Below are positions 22,721-34,895 of a stretch of DNA of 64,000 nucleotides, piece by piece. A program made the position numbers and the translations under genes. The first letter of the stretch is position 1; every line of letters starts with the position of its first letter. The DNA is from Astragalus membranaceus (lineage: Eukaryota > Streptophyta > Magnoliopsida > Fabales > Fabaceae), in NCBI GenBank assembly GCA_039519185.1, contig CM076847.1:78529100-78593099 (forward strand). The letters are read 5' to 3'. Below the pieces are notes generated by a model that saw only the letters and a list, made by a program, of their open reading frames with translations, did no database searches and had not been told where the DNA came from.

Positions 22721-22999
22721 GCTTACTGGGTTTGTAGAAAGAACTGGCGGAAGCCTTTTGCACTTTGGTTCACATGTTTAATATTTATGATGTGTTTTGC
22801 TGGTGGCCTTACTGTGCCAATCTTCAAGAGGGGAAATTGATTGATTTTGATCATAGAGTCTATGTTAATTTCATGTTTTAGTACTGATTAGTTGAGTCAG
22901 ATTATGGATATAACTATTAAATAGTATGTATTAGTACTGATTAGTATGTATAGATATAACTATTAAATAGTATTTTGGATGTATAATTTAATTTTTTTT

Positions 23000-23240
23000 A
23001 AATTATCGACCGATTTGCGACGAAAAAGTTTCAGAGTTTGCGACGACTTTGCCACGGATATTTGCGACGGACTTGTGACGAGTTTGCGACGGATTATTTG
23101 CGACGGGGAGTTTCGTCGCAAACGCTTTGCGACGAGCTGTTTTGACACGACGCTTCGTCCGTCGCAAATTCCGTCGCAAATACAAATTTGCCACGGAAAA
23201 GGTTCATTTGCGACGGAAATTGCTGTCGCAAATGAGCGAT
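23000..23240. repeat. Right subterminal motif array of CACTA A
   Basis: About ten copies of TTTGCGACGG or its complement, in both orientations, ending 12 bp before the terminal repeat. It matches the left array at 12600-12775. Confidence 0.75.
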
Positions 23241-23299
23241 TTTCTTGTAGTGACATGCACCCCACCCCTCATTATTCTCAAATTTATAGGAAGAGAACA

Positions 23300-24000
23300 A
23301 GAAAGAAAGGAGCGGAGAAAAAGGGTTGAACGAGGGAAAGAAGAGAAAGAGGAAGGGAAGAAAGAAGATGGAGTTCAAGATGCAATGAATGACTCATTCA
23401 AGTAGATTCAAGAGGGCTAAAAGTTAAGGTTGCTCGTGGAAGAGGAGGCAAAGAGGGTTAGAGTTCAACTTCATGAAGGAAGATAGAAGATGATCGAAGA
23501 CCAGCTTGGGGCTTACTACCAAAAGAGAAATCAAGCTCAACCTTAAGAAAATACTGCTCTACTACATCATAGTTTTGGGTAACATAGAATCTCATTCAAA
23601 ACCTCTCTTACGAGTTATGGCGTTCCTACATTTATGTTGTAATTTTGATAGCGAGTTCATGATATTATGAATGATTTGGGATTAAAGAGGTCTTGCATGT
23701 GTGTTAGAGAAGAGAGAGATAGCAAGAAAGAAAGAGGAAGGGAAGAAAGAAGATGGAGTCGAAGATGAAATGAAGGACTCATTCAAGTAGATTCAAGGGG
23801 GCTAAAAGTTAAGGTTGCTCATGGAAGAAGAGAGCAAGAGGGTTAGAGTTCAACTTCTTAAGGAAAGATAGAAGATGAAGACACCAGCTTAGGGCTTACT
23901 ACCAAAACAGAAATCAAGCTCAACCTTAGGAAAATACAGCTCTACTAAATCATAGGTTTGAGGTAACATATAATCCCATTCAAAGCCACTCTTATGGTGT
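23300..24000. repeat. Local duplication, two blocks of about 290-320 bp
   Basis: Blocks at about 23310-23625 and 23725-24000 share in order AGAAGATGGAGT, GACTCATTCAAGTAGATTCA, GGGCTAAAAGTTAAGGTTGC, GGGTTAGAGTTCAACTTC, AGGGCTTACTACCAAAA-type and GAAATCAAGCTCAACCTTA segments at about 90 percent identity by eye. No coding family was recognised. The purine-rich starts hint at a retroelement untranslated region. Confidence 0.75.
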
Positions 24001-25389
24001 GCCTAGATATCCACAATGTGTTTGTTAGATGTGGTGTATGAATTGTTGATGTGTTTTTCCCAAACCCTTCGTATAGACATATGTTTAGTATTTTGCTTAT
24101 AACTTTTTCATAGAAACTCGTTTTTTATTCTAGATTTTTAGGAAACTAGACTCGATTTTCTTCATTTTAGGAATTTGTTTCACTGGTTTTCGTTAAGAAT
24201 TGAAGGAGAACCATAGGATACAAGTCACGGCATTTTAGTTCTTATTATTGATGTGAACATGTACTGGATCTTTGTAAATAACTTCTCGTACAAATATTAA
24301 CATGAAAAACTGGGCACATTTATGAAAACTAACTAGACTTCCGAGACTTCAATTTAGACACATCATTTGTAGATTTGATTCAGCGTTGATCCACTAAAAC
24401 GATTTATAAAGTGGAGATTTTCTGCATAAAATACCATGACATTGATGTAACTTGAGCAAGAAAAATCCTTTTGCGGTAAATTTCAATTGGGTTTGAGAGC
24501 TTATATAGTACTAATTGTTTACTGGAAAAATTTATAATTTTATACTATTTGCACCTTTTTTCGTGATATTATGAAGTAGGCTGCTGTGCTTTATGATTTA
24601 GTAGAAACCTGTCTGCTTAGAATGATGATATCTTGAGCAACAAAATTTGTTATTTGAGTGAAACCAGTTGGGATTGAAAGAAGACATGCATTAGCTTCAC
24701 CATGCTAAATTTCATAATTTCAGCATTATCAACCCCGTCACAGTAATTTGTTCAAGACGGTTGCTATGTCGTCATATAATAAAAATTATGTACAAAATTC
24801 CATTGGATTGGTACTTGTTATGCTTGACTATATATAGAGTAAGTAATATATGACCGATGATACTAAGTATGCATGTACAAAGAATACAAGATAGTTGGAA
24901 TGAGCCATAAATCATAATAAGTTATGGTTAGGTTGTATAAAGTTTGATATTATCAATGAACGACTTAGCTTCGACGAATACAAATGTAATTTGTTCGGAG
25001 TAACACTTACGCCATATTTGGCCAGTCTGAGGCATGTGAAGGAACACATGACCAAATCCGACGACTCGGTGATTGTATGAAAAATGTTTTCCCTAAAACC
25101 CTTTTTGAAGGTGAATCAAGGGGAAGGACTAATTTAAACTCCCTGAATACAAAGGTGATTCACAAGGTTGATGTAAACGGAAGTGAGATAAAACACGAGT
25201 CTAGGGTAAATGATATTATTCTTACTACGACGACACAGATCCCAGTTCGAAAGCGCCAAGGACCCATAGGAATAAAGATATTAAGAATATATATGTTGTT
25301 CAATTACAAGAAATCTTTTAAATGAACGTACCTAGCTGCATACGATTTTGTAATTGAATGCAGGTATATGATATATGTGATGTGTGGCA
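24001..25389. other. Intergenic, probable old retroelement debris
   Basis: No gene recognised. Phrases such as AACTTTTTCATAGAAACTCG and TAGGAAACTAGACTCGATTT resemble LTR-type sequence, but I find no matching second copy, primer site or coding domain. Confidence 0.3.
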
Positions 25390-25404
25390 ATACTTGAATT
25401 GTTA

Positions 25405-25599
25405 CCCAATAGAACTTGGATGAGATGGTAGGAGGTCTCTTCCAGCTTAACTAAGGTCATGTGTTTGAATCCAGCATTGGGCATGCGACAATATTAAATC
25501 TCTTGAGGGAGAGCTTTATCGCCCATTGTGGTCCCTACCCGGCTTGAGGGTTTAGTCTCTGGAGTTGCGCGCAAAAGATACCTAGTTTATAGCAAAAAA
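25405..25599 (+). mobile_element. tRNA-derived SINE, 195 bp
   Basis: Flanked by the near-identical 15-bp repeats ATACTTGAATTGTTA (25390-25404) and ATACTTGTATTGTTA (25600-25614). The body has a degenerate A-box region (TGGATGAGATGGTAGGAGG) and a B-box-like GTGTTTGAATCC about 50 bp on, and it ends in an A-rich tail (GCAAAAAAA). Confidence 0.75.
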
Positions 25600-25750
25600 A
25601 TACTTGTATTGTTAATTAGAATTCCTATTGTGTAGCTTTCGAGAGGATTTTCCGTATCTTGCACACAGATATGGCAGGAAACATCATTAACTGTTTATTT
25701 TATATTCTGTTACTGAGTCTTATAACTCACTATGCTAAGGGTGATGTTTT

Positions 25751-26000
25751 TGTTGAGAGTAACTCATGCTCTCTTATTTTACTGTTTTACTGTCATAGTT
25801 ACTCACAGTTAAAGTTCATTTACAGTTGGTTAATTACATTTACATTTCCCTTGAATTTAAGCTGCATTATCATTTGAGTTTCATTTATTTGATAGCTGAT
25901 TGTAACAGACTATAAGTACTCTTTGTAATTCTATTTTACATAGTTAATACACAGATCAGAATATTAAATTCAGGTAGACTCTTCTTCTCTCTCAATTCTC

Positions 26001-26048
<48 letters not shown>

Positions 26049-26078
26049 CTTCAATGGATTTCAGCTTGAACTCCAACA
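25751..26078 (+). repeat. 5' LTR of the Ty1/copia element, 328 bp
   Basis: Begins TGTTGAGAGTAAC and ends CTCCAACA (TG...CA with TGTTG/CAACA inverted ends). It contains a (GT)n run followed by (GC)n at 26006-26049. The primer site follows directly. Confidence 0.85.
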
Positions 26079-26080
26079 AA

Positions 26081-26093
26081 TTGGTATCAGAGC
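26081..26093 (+). other. Primer-binding site of the copia element
   Basis: TTGGTATCAGAGC, complementary to the 3' end of plant initiator-methionine tRNA, lies two bases after the LTR. Confidence 0.85.
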
Positions 26094-26181
26094 AGATTAT
26101 TGAGCGATCTAGGGAAACACGAGTGAAGTGTGAGTTGTGTGTGCAATTTTGGTTTCGCATTTCACATCGATTTGCCAATCG

Positions 26182-26436
26182 CACTACAAAAAAATTGCCC
26201 ATTAGCGAGGGATTTTTCCCTCGCTAAATGCCCCAAATCTGTCGCTAATTCCCATTAGCGAGGGAATTAGCGACGGAATCAGTCCCTCGCTAAATTGCTC
26301 CTCACTAATGGGAATTAGCTAGGGAATTTGAATCCCTCGCTAATTAGCGAGGGAATATTCCGTCGCTAATTCCCTCGCTAATTAGCGAGGGATTCAAATT
26401 CCGTCGCTAAGTCTGACAGCCACATTTTTTTATATA

Positions 26437-26516
<80 letters not shown>

Positions 26517-27254
26517 GGTGTGGTGGTGGTGGTGGTGGTGGTGGGGAAGGGTATTAGGGTAGAGAGAAGGAGGAGACTAAGGGAAAAGGAGAGAGAGAGA
26601 GAGAGAGAGAGAGAAATGAGCTATGTGGTGGTGGTGGTGGTGGTGGTGGTGGTGAAGGGTATTATGGTAGAGAGAGAAGGAGAATAGTAAGGGAGAAGGA
26701 GAGAAAGAGAGAGAGAAACGAGTGGTGGTGGTGGTGGTGGTGGTGAAGGGTATTAGGGTTAGAGAGAAGATAGAATGAGAGAAGAGTGTGAGGAGGTGGT
26801 GGTGGTGGTGTGGTGATTGAAGAGTGAAGAGAGAAGAAGAGTGTGAGGAGAGAAGAAGAGAGAAGAGTGTGAGGAGAGTAGGAGAGAAGAGTGTGTGTGA
26901 GAGGATAAATAAGCTGAAAAGTCAAAAAATTAGCGAGGGACTGACAATTCCGTCGCTAAACACCTGCACGAAGTCTTATCATCTGAAAACTGTCAGAAAT
27001 TAGCGAGGGAATTAGCGAGGGACTGGCAATTCCGTCGCTAATCACTTGCACGAAGCCCTACAATCTGAAAGCTGTCAGAAATTAGCGAGGGAATTAGCAA
27101 GGGACTGAAAAATACGTCGCTAATTAGCGAGAGACCTAAAAATCCGTCGCTAATTAGCGAGGGACCTAAAAATCCGTCGCTAATGACAGAATTAGCGAGG
27201 GACTAAAAATTCCCTCGCTAATTCCCTCGCTAATAAGCTTTTTTTTTTGTAGTG
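26182..27254. mobile_element. CACTA element D, non-autonomous, in the copia leader
   Basis: The ends CACTACAAAAAAATTGCC and TTTTTTTTTTGTAGTG are inverted repeats. The flanking triplets are TCG and TAG, a one-mismatch duplication. Subterminal arrays of TTAGCGAGGGA/TCCGTCGCTAA lie at 26200-26415 and 26930-27235. The core has an (ATT)n run (26437-26515), GGT runs and GA-rich DNA. It lies between the primer site and the gag start of the copia element, so it separates LTR from coding region. Same family as element C. Confidence 0.82.
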
Positions 27255-27348
27255 TAGGAATTGAAGGAATCATGATCGTCTCGATTCCTAGGGTTGGGAA
27301 ACACGAGCGATTGTAGATTAGGCTGAGTGATTTGCAGAGAACGAGAAG

Positions 27349-30300
27349 ATGAATGGCAACGGTGGCTTCAACACGCACCTACCGGTGTTTGATGGCAAAA
27401 ATTGGAACCGATGGTCCATTCAGATGCGAGTTCTGTTCGGTGCTCAAGATGTGCTTGAGCTTGTTAACGACGGTCATTCTGCGCTAGCGGAGAATGCAAT
27501 GGAGGCTCAGAGGAATGCGCATCGCGAAGTGAGGAAGACGGACCAGAAGGCTCTATTCTACATACATCAGTGTGTAGATGCGAAGGTGTTCGAGAAAATT
27601 GCTGAATCAACCACTTCTAAGGCTCCGTGGGATACATTGGTGCGATGTTATGGCGGTGATGCTATGGTGAATAAGGTTAAGCTTCAATCCTTGCGAAAAC
27701 AGTACGAGAACCGGAGTATGATGAGTAATGAGAAGGTTGGTGACTATTTATCGCGTGTGATTACTGTCACGAACGAGATGAAGACTTGTGGTGAAACGGT
27801 GACTGAGCAAACAATCGTTGAAAAGGTACCTCGATCGTTAATTTCTCAATTCGATTTTATAGTAGTAGCAATTGAACAATCAAAGGATACAAGTACTCTG
27901 AAAATTGATGAACTGCAAGGAAACCTAGAGGCACATGAATTACGTTTAGTTGAAAGAGGAACTGAGAAAGAAACAGACAGGTATTGCAAGCTAAAACCTC
28001 TAATAAGAAACAGTTTGATTATAATAAGTGGAAGAAAGGTAAAGAGAATTATGGGAAAAAGAAACAAGCTGCTGCTAGTGATAAGAAAAGTAGTGATAAA
28101 CCGGAATCCTCCAATTCTAATAAAGGAAAGGGGAAAAAGCTATGAGAAGAAGAAATTTGATAAGAGAAAGATTAAGTGCTATAATTGTGATAGATTACGT
28201 CACTTTGCTGATGAATGTTGGGCTGATAAGATTAAGGAGAGTGATGAAGCTAAGGTGGCTGAAGAGGATTCTGATAGTGAACCAGTTGTACTGATGGTTA
28301 CAACAACTGAGGATAAGACAGTTACAGATCTGTGGTACATGGACACAGGTTGTTCTAACCACATGACTAGTAACAAGATTTAGTTGATTAATTTTGATGC
28401 TAGTAAGAAGACCAGAATCAGGCTTGCAGATGAAAGAACTCTGTGTGCAGAGGGTATGGGAAACATACTGATAGTGAAAGAAGATGGTAAATCAGTCCTA
28501 ATTGAAAATGTGTTTTATGTGTCTGGCATGAAGTGTAACCTCCTGAGTGTTGGTCAGCTATTGGAGAAGGGTTTTTCAGTTACTATGTGTGATGGTGAAC
28601 TGAAACTATTTGATCAACAGCAGAAGCAGGTTTTGAAGTCATCATTGGGCAAGAACAGGACATTCAAAGTAAGCATTCAAGCTACTAAGAGGCTTGGACA
28701 TTTGAATTACAGGAGCTTAGGTCACTTGAATTCTAAGAATCTTGTACTGGGAATTCCAAGAACCGTGACACCAGAAAAGGCATGTGAAGTGTGCTTGAGA
28801 AGCAAGCAGTCTAGGCAACTTAAGAGAATTCAAGGAATTCTGTGTGGAGCATGGCATAGATCATGAAGTGGCACCTCCTCACACTCCACAACATAATGGA
28901 CTTACTGAAAGGAGAAATAGAACCTTGCTTGACATGGCAAGGAGCATGCTAAAGGGAATGGACTTGCCACACACATTATGGGGTGAGGCTATTTCTACTA
29001 CTGCATACATTCTGAACCGATGTCCAACTAAGAGATTGAAGGAAGTGGTTCCTATAGAGAAGTGGACTGGTAAGAAACAAAGTGTGAGTCATCTCAAAAT
29101 GTTTGGAGCACTTTGCTTCAAGCACGTGCCAGATGCCAATAGAAGAAAATTGGATGACAAGAGTAAGGCTATGATACTTGTAGGGTATCACTCAACTGGT
29201 GGATATAAACTCTACTGCCATGTGACTCAGAAGGTGGAGATAAGCAGGGATGTATTGGTGAAAGAGACAAAATCGTGGCACTGGAAGCTAAACCAACCAA
29301 TCACTAGGGCAGCCAGAACAGTTGAGTTGGATGATGAAACTGTGACAAAACAGAATACCAACATTGCAGTGCCTGAAAATGATGTAATGCATGATGATCC
29401 TGCTGAAGAAAATGATCCTAGTTCTGATTCTGAAGGGGAACCAGTGCCTGCAACCAGGGCAGAGAGGCAGAGACAATTGCCAAGCAGATTGACGGACTAT
29501 GAACTCATACATGATTCTGAGATTGATCATGATGGTGAAATCATCCATTTTGCTCTGATGGTTGATGTTGAGCCTGTTAGTGTTGAAGAAGCACTCAAGG
29601 AGAGGTGTGGGTGAAAGCTATGAAGGAAGAGCTTGAAGCAAATGAGAATAATGGTATTTGGGAGTTGACTGTGTTACCCAAGAACAAAAAGGCAATTAGT
29701 GTGAGATGGATCTAGAAGATCAAATTGAAGCTAGATGGGTCAATTTCTAAACATAGAGCAAGGTTAGTAGCTAGAGGATTCCAACAAAAACCTGTCTTAG
29801 ATTATTTTGAAGTCTTTGCACCTGTAGCTAGACATGAAACAATAAGATTGTTGCTTGCTATAGCTACTAGTAGGAATTGGCCTCTGCTACATTTAGATGT
29901 GAAGTCTGCATTCTTGAATGGACCTCTACAAGAGGAAGTTTATGTATCACAACCTCCAGGGTTTGAAGTGAAGAACATGGAGACCAAAGTGTACGGTTAC
30001 ACATGGCCTTATACAGGCTCAAACAGGCACCTAGGGCCTGGAACTTGAAGATTGATTCATTCTTCCAGCAACAAGGGTTCAAGAAATGTGAATTAGAATA
30101 TGGTGTGTATGTAAAGCATACAAGTAAAGGCAATATGATTCTTGTGTGCCTTTATGTTGATGACATGTTGATGACAGGAGATCGTCTCACTGAGATAAAT
30201 AAGTTCAAGAAAACTCTGATGAATGAGTTTGAAATGACTGATCTTGGCAAGGTGGTGTATTTTCTAGGGATGGAAGTATTATACACAGTTAAGGGAATTG

Positions 30301-31118
30301 TTTTGCACCAGATGAAGTATGAAATTGAAGTGCTGAAAAGGTTTGAGTTGCTGGATTGCAAGCCTGCAATCACACCAACAGAACCTAATCAGAAACTGAA
30401 TGCTGAGAGTGAAGGGAAAGATGTTGATGCTACTGTTTTCAAACAGCTAGTTGGTTGCTTGAGATACCTTTGTAACACTAGGCCTGACATCTGCTATGCA
30501 GTTGGAGTGGTTAGCAGATTTATGAGCAAGCCCAAATGGTCCCATTATCAGGCTGCAACTAGGATACTCAGGTACATCAAGGGAACTTTGAAGTATGGAC
30601 TCTGTTTTCCATCTGATGCAGCAGACAATGTTGGTGATCTGTTGTGCTATTCAGATTCTGACTGGTGCGGTGACAGGATGGATAGGAGAAGCACTACAGG
30701 CTACTTATTCATGTTCTTAAGAGCTCCAATCTCATGGTGCTCCAAGAAGCAACCAGTGTTTGCATTATCTTTTTGCGAGGCAAAATACATAGCAGGTGCA
30801 GTAACTGCCTGCCAAGCTATTTTGTTGATTAATGTGTTGTAGGATTTGAAGATTGAAGTTCACACTCCTGTGAAGCTGATGATTGATAACAAGTCAGTCA
30901 TAAGTCTTGCCAAGAACCCAGTGCTGCATGGGAGAAGCAAGCACATTAATTCAAAGTTTCATTTCCTCAGAAATCAAGTGCAGAATTGTGTGATTGAAGT
31001 GTCTCACTGCAGAACTCAACAACAGGTTGCTGATATACTGACCAAGGCAATTAAGACAGACCAGTTTGTCAAACTGAGAGATGATCTTGGTGTTCTCACA
31101 TTCGAGACCATGAATTAA
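27349..31118 (+). pseudogene. Ty1/copia gag-pol, copy 1, defective
   Basis: Gag starts at ATG 27349 (MNGNGGFNTHLPVFDGKNW), with a CCHC knuckle CYNCDRLRHFADEC near 28176. The protease active-site segment WYMDTGCSNHMTSNK follows, broken by TAG at 28381 where copies 2 and 3 have Trp. GAG-pre-integrase is at 28680-28815. The integrase core is deleted (jump at about 28820 to EFCxEHGIDHEV) so the first two catalytic Asp are missing and only the GLTERRNRT region with the Glu remains. A 2-nt loss near 29605 shifts frame. TAG at 29713-29715 precedes the reverse transcriptase. RT keeps YVDDML. RNase H runs to TTFETMN-type end at 31118. Frame breaks also occur at about 29990. A 55-bp segment present in copies 2 and 3 (CACGGTGCTTAAATGC...) is missing at about 28687. 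Cannot be functional. Confidence 0.9.
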
Positions 31119-31125
31119 GGGATGG

Positions 31126-31259
31126 TGTTGAGAGTAACGCGTGCTCTCTTATTTTACTGTTTTAGTGTCATAGTTACTCACAGTTAAAGATCGTTTATAG
31201 TTGGTTAATTACATTTACATTTCCCTTGAATTTAAGCCGCATTATCATTTGAGTTTCAT
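31126..31259 (+). repeat. Truncated LTR (first 134 bp), junction 1 of the tandem copia array
   Basis: Matches 25751-25884 of the 5' LTR, beginning TGTTGAGAGTAAC right after the purine-rich AAGGGATGG. It stops at GAGTTTCAT, where the sequence switches directly to pol (GACTTGCAACAAGAACTGG) of copy 2. Confidence 0.9.
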
Positions 31260-34067
31260 GACTTGCAACAAGAACTGGTTGATTAATTTTGATGCTAGTA
31301 AGAAGACCAGAATCAGGCTTGCAGATGAAAGAACTGTGTGTAGAGGGTATGGGAAACATACTGATAGTGAAAGAAGATGGTAAATCAGTCCTAATTGAAA
31401 ATGTGTTTTATGTGTCTGGCATGAAGTGTAACCTCCTGAGTGTTGGTCAGCTATTGGAGAAGGGTTTTTCAGTTACTATGTGTGATGGTGAATTGAAACT
31501 ATTTGATCAACAGCAGAAGCAGGTTTTGAAGTCATCATTGGGCAAGAACAGGACATTCAAAGTAAGCATTCAAGCTACTAAGACACGGTGCTTAAATGCT
31601 ACAGATGAGTGGGAGGAGAGCCTGCTGTAGCATAAGAGGCTTGGACATTTGAATTACAGGAGCTTAGGTCACCTGAATTCTAAGAATCTTGTACTAGGAA
31701 TTCCAAGAACTGTGACACCAGAAAAGGCACGTGAAGTGTGCTTGAGAAGCAAGCAGTCTAGGCAACTCAAGAGAATTCAAGGAATTCTGTGAGGAGCATG
31801 GCATAGATCATGAAGTGACACCTCCTTACACTCCACGGCATAATGGACTTGCTGAAAGGAGAAATAGAACCTTGCTTGACATGGCAAGGAGCATGCTAAA
31901 GGGAATGGACTTGCCACACACATTGTGGGGTGAGGCTATTTCTACTACTGCATACATTCTGAACCGATGTCCAACTAAGAGATTGAAGGAAGTGGTTCCT
32001 ATAGAGAAGTGGACTGGTAAGAAACAAAGTGTGAGTCATCTCCAAGTGTTTGGAGCAATTTGCTTCAAGCACGTGCCAAATGCCAATAGAAGAAAATTGG
32101 ATGACAAGAGCAAGGCTATGATACTTGTAGGGTATCACTCAACTGGTGGATATAAGCTCTACTGCCCTGTGACTCAGAAGGTGGAGATAAGTAGGGATGT
32201 CTTGGTAAAAGAGACAAAATCGTGGGACTGGAAGCTAAACCAACCAAGCACTAGTGTAGCCAGAACAGTTGAGTTCGATGATGAAACTGTGACAGAATAG
32301 AATACCAACACTGCAGTGCCTGAAAATGATGTAATGCATGATGATCCTGTTGAAGAAAATGATCCTATTCTGATTCTGAAGGGGAACCAGTGCCTGCAAC
32401 CAGGGCATAGAGGCAGAGACAATTGCCAAGCAGATTGGCGGACTATGAACTTATACATGATTCTGAGATTGATCATGATGGTGAAACCATCCATTTTGCT
32501 CTGATGGTTGATGTTGAGCCTGTTAGTGTTGAAGAATCACTCAAGGAGAAGATGTGGGTGAAAGCTATGAAGGAAGAGCTTGTAGCAATTGAGAAGAATG
32601 GTATTTGGGAGTTGACTGTGTTACCCAAGAACAAGAAGGCAATTAGTGTGAGATGGATCTAGAAGATCAAATTGAAGCCAAATGGGTCAATTGCTAAACA
32701 CAAATCAAGGTTAGTAGCTAGAGGATTCCTACAAAAACCTGGCTTAGATTATTTTGAAGTCTTTTCACCCGTAGCTAGACATGAAACAATAAGATTGTTG
32801 CTTGCTATAGCTACTAGTAGGAATTGGCCTCTGCTACATTTAGATGTGAAGTCTGCATTCTTGAATGAACCTCTACAAGAGGAAGTTTATGTGTCACAAC
32901 CTCCAGGGTTTGAAGTGAAGACATGGAGAGCAAAGTGTACAGGTTACACAAGGCCTTATACGGGCTCAAACAGGCACCTAGGGCCTGGAACTTGAAGATT
33001 GATTCATTTTTCCAGCAACAAGGATTCAAGAAATGTGAATTAGAATATGGTGTTTATGTAAAGCATACAAGTAAAGGCAATATGATTCTTGTGTGCCTTT
33101 ATGTTGATGAGATGTTGCTGACAGGAGATTGTCTCACTAAGACAAATAAGTTCAAGAAAACTCTGATGAATGAGTTTGAAATGACTGATCTTGGCAAGGT
33201 GGTGTATTTTCTAGGGATGGAAGTATTATACACAGTTAAGGGAATTGTTTTTGCACCAGATGAAGTATGAAATTGAAGTGCTGAAAAGGTTTGAGTTGCT
33301 GGATTGCAAGCCTGCAATCACACCAACAGAACCTAATCAGAAACTGGATGCTGAGAGTGAAGGGAAAGATGTTGATGCTACTGTTTTCAAACAGCTAGTT
33401 GGTTTCTTGAGATACCTTTGTAACACTAGGCCTGACATCAGCTATGAAGTTGGAGTGGTTAGCAGATTTATGAGCAAGCCCAAATTGTCCCATTATCAAG
33501 CTGCAACTAGGATACTCAGGTACATCAAGGGAACTTTGAAGTATGGACTCTGTTTTCCATCTGATGCAGCAGACGATGTTGGTGATCTGCTGTGCTATTC
33601 AGATTCTGACTGGTGCGGTGACAGGATGGATAGGAGAAAGCACTACAGACTACTTATTCATGTTCTTAGGAGCTCCAATCTCATGGTGCACCAAGAAGCA
33701 ACCAGTGGTTGCATTATCTTCCTGCGAGGCAGAATACATAGCAGGTGCAGTAACGGGCTGCCAAGCTATTTGGTTGATTAATGTGTTGCAGGATTTGAAG
33801 ATTGAAGTTCACACTCCTGTGAAGCTGATGATTGATAACACGTCAGTCATAAGTCTTGCCAAGAACCCAGTGCTGCATGGGAGAAGCAAGCACATTGATA
33901 AAAAGTTTCATTTCCCCAGAAATCAAGTGAAGAATTGTGTGATTGAAGTGTCTCACTGCAGAATTCAGCAACAGGTTGTTGATATACTGACCAAGGCAAT
34001 CAAGACAGACCAGTTTGTCAAACTGAGAGATGACCTTGGTGTTGTCACATTCGAGACCATGAATTAA
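31260..34067 (+). pseudogene. Ty1/copia pol, copy 2, defective
   Basis: Begins inside the protease region (ACAAGAACTGG corresponds to the sequence just after CSNHMTS of copy 1), without gag. It contains GAG-pre-integrase, the same integrase-core deletion, the same TAG before the reverse transcriptase (32660-32662), RT and RNase H. Own defects include TAG at 32297-32299, frameshifts at about 32370, 32925 and 33250, and YVDEML in place of YVDDML at the RT active site. Ends at 34067 with the same TFETMN stop. Identity to copy 1 is about 95 percent or more by eye. Confidence 0.9.
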
Positions 34068-34074
34068 GGGATGG

Positions 34075-34207
34075 TGTTGAGAGTAACGCATGCTCTCTTA
34101 TTTTACTGTTTTAGTGTCATAGTTACTCACAGTTAAAGTTATTTACTGTTGGTTAATTACATTTACATTTCCCTTGAATTTAAGCTGCATTATCATTTGA
34201 GTTTCAT
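34075..34207 (+). repeat. Truncated LTR, junction 2 of the tandem copia array
   Basis: The same first part of the LTR, breaking at the same GAGTTTCAT and joining the same pol position (GACTAGCAACAAGAACTGG) as junction 1. Confidence 0.9.
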
Positions 34208-34895
34208 GACTAGCAACAAGAACTGGTTGATTAATTTTGATGCTAGTAAGAAGACCAGAATCAGGCTTGCAGATGAAAGAACTCTGTGTGTAGAGGGTAT
34301 GGGAAACATACTGATAGTGAAAGAAGATGGTAAATCAGTCCTAATTGAAAATGTGTTTTATGTGTCTGGCATGAAGTGTAACCTCCTGAGTGTTGGTCAG
34401 CTATTGGAGAAGGGTTTTTCAGTTACTATGTGTGATGGTGAACTGAAACTATTTGATCAACAGCAGAAGCAGGTTTTGAAGTCATCATTGGGCAAGAACA
34501 GGACATTCAAAGTAAGCATTCAAGCTACTAAGACACGGTGCTTAAATGCTACTGATGAGTAGGAGGAGAGCCTGCTGTGGCATAAGAGGCTTGGACATTT
34601 GAATTACAGGAGCTTAGGTCACTTGAATTCTAAGAATCTTGTACTGGGAATTCCAAGAACTGTGACCCCAGAAAAGGCATGTGAAGTGTGCTTGAGAAGC
34701 AAGCAGTCTAGGCAACTCAAGAGAATTCAAGGAATTCTGTGAGGAGCATGGCCTAGATCATGAAGTGACACCTCCTCACACTCCACGGCATAATGGACTT
34801 GCTGAAAGGAGAAATAGAACCTTGCTTGACATGGCAAGGAGCATGCTAAAGGGAATGGACTTGCCACACACATTGTGGGGTGAGGCTATTTCTAC

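Larger units (their letters stand above)
12555..23252. mobile_element. CACTA element A, 10.7 kb, carrying host gene fragments
   Basis: The left end is CACTACAAGAATAAGC and the right end TTTTCTTGTAGTG, inverted repeats of at least 11 bp. They are flanked by the 3-bp duplication ACA at 12552-12554 and 23253-23255. Subterminal regions (12600-12775 and 23000-23240) are arrays of TTTGCGACGG and its complement, matching each other and typical of TNPA-like binding sites in CACTA elements. No transposase is recognisable inside. Instead it holds spliced-looking pieces of an isopentenyl phosphate kinase gene (13820 onwards), nested CACTA B (15262-18143), a Helitron (18381-20504) and CACTA C (20654-21789). 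Without the nested insertions it would be about 4.6 kb. Alternative: two unrelated ends bracketing a decayed locus, but the matching duplication and shared subterminal motif argue against that. Confidence 0.78.
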
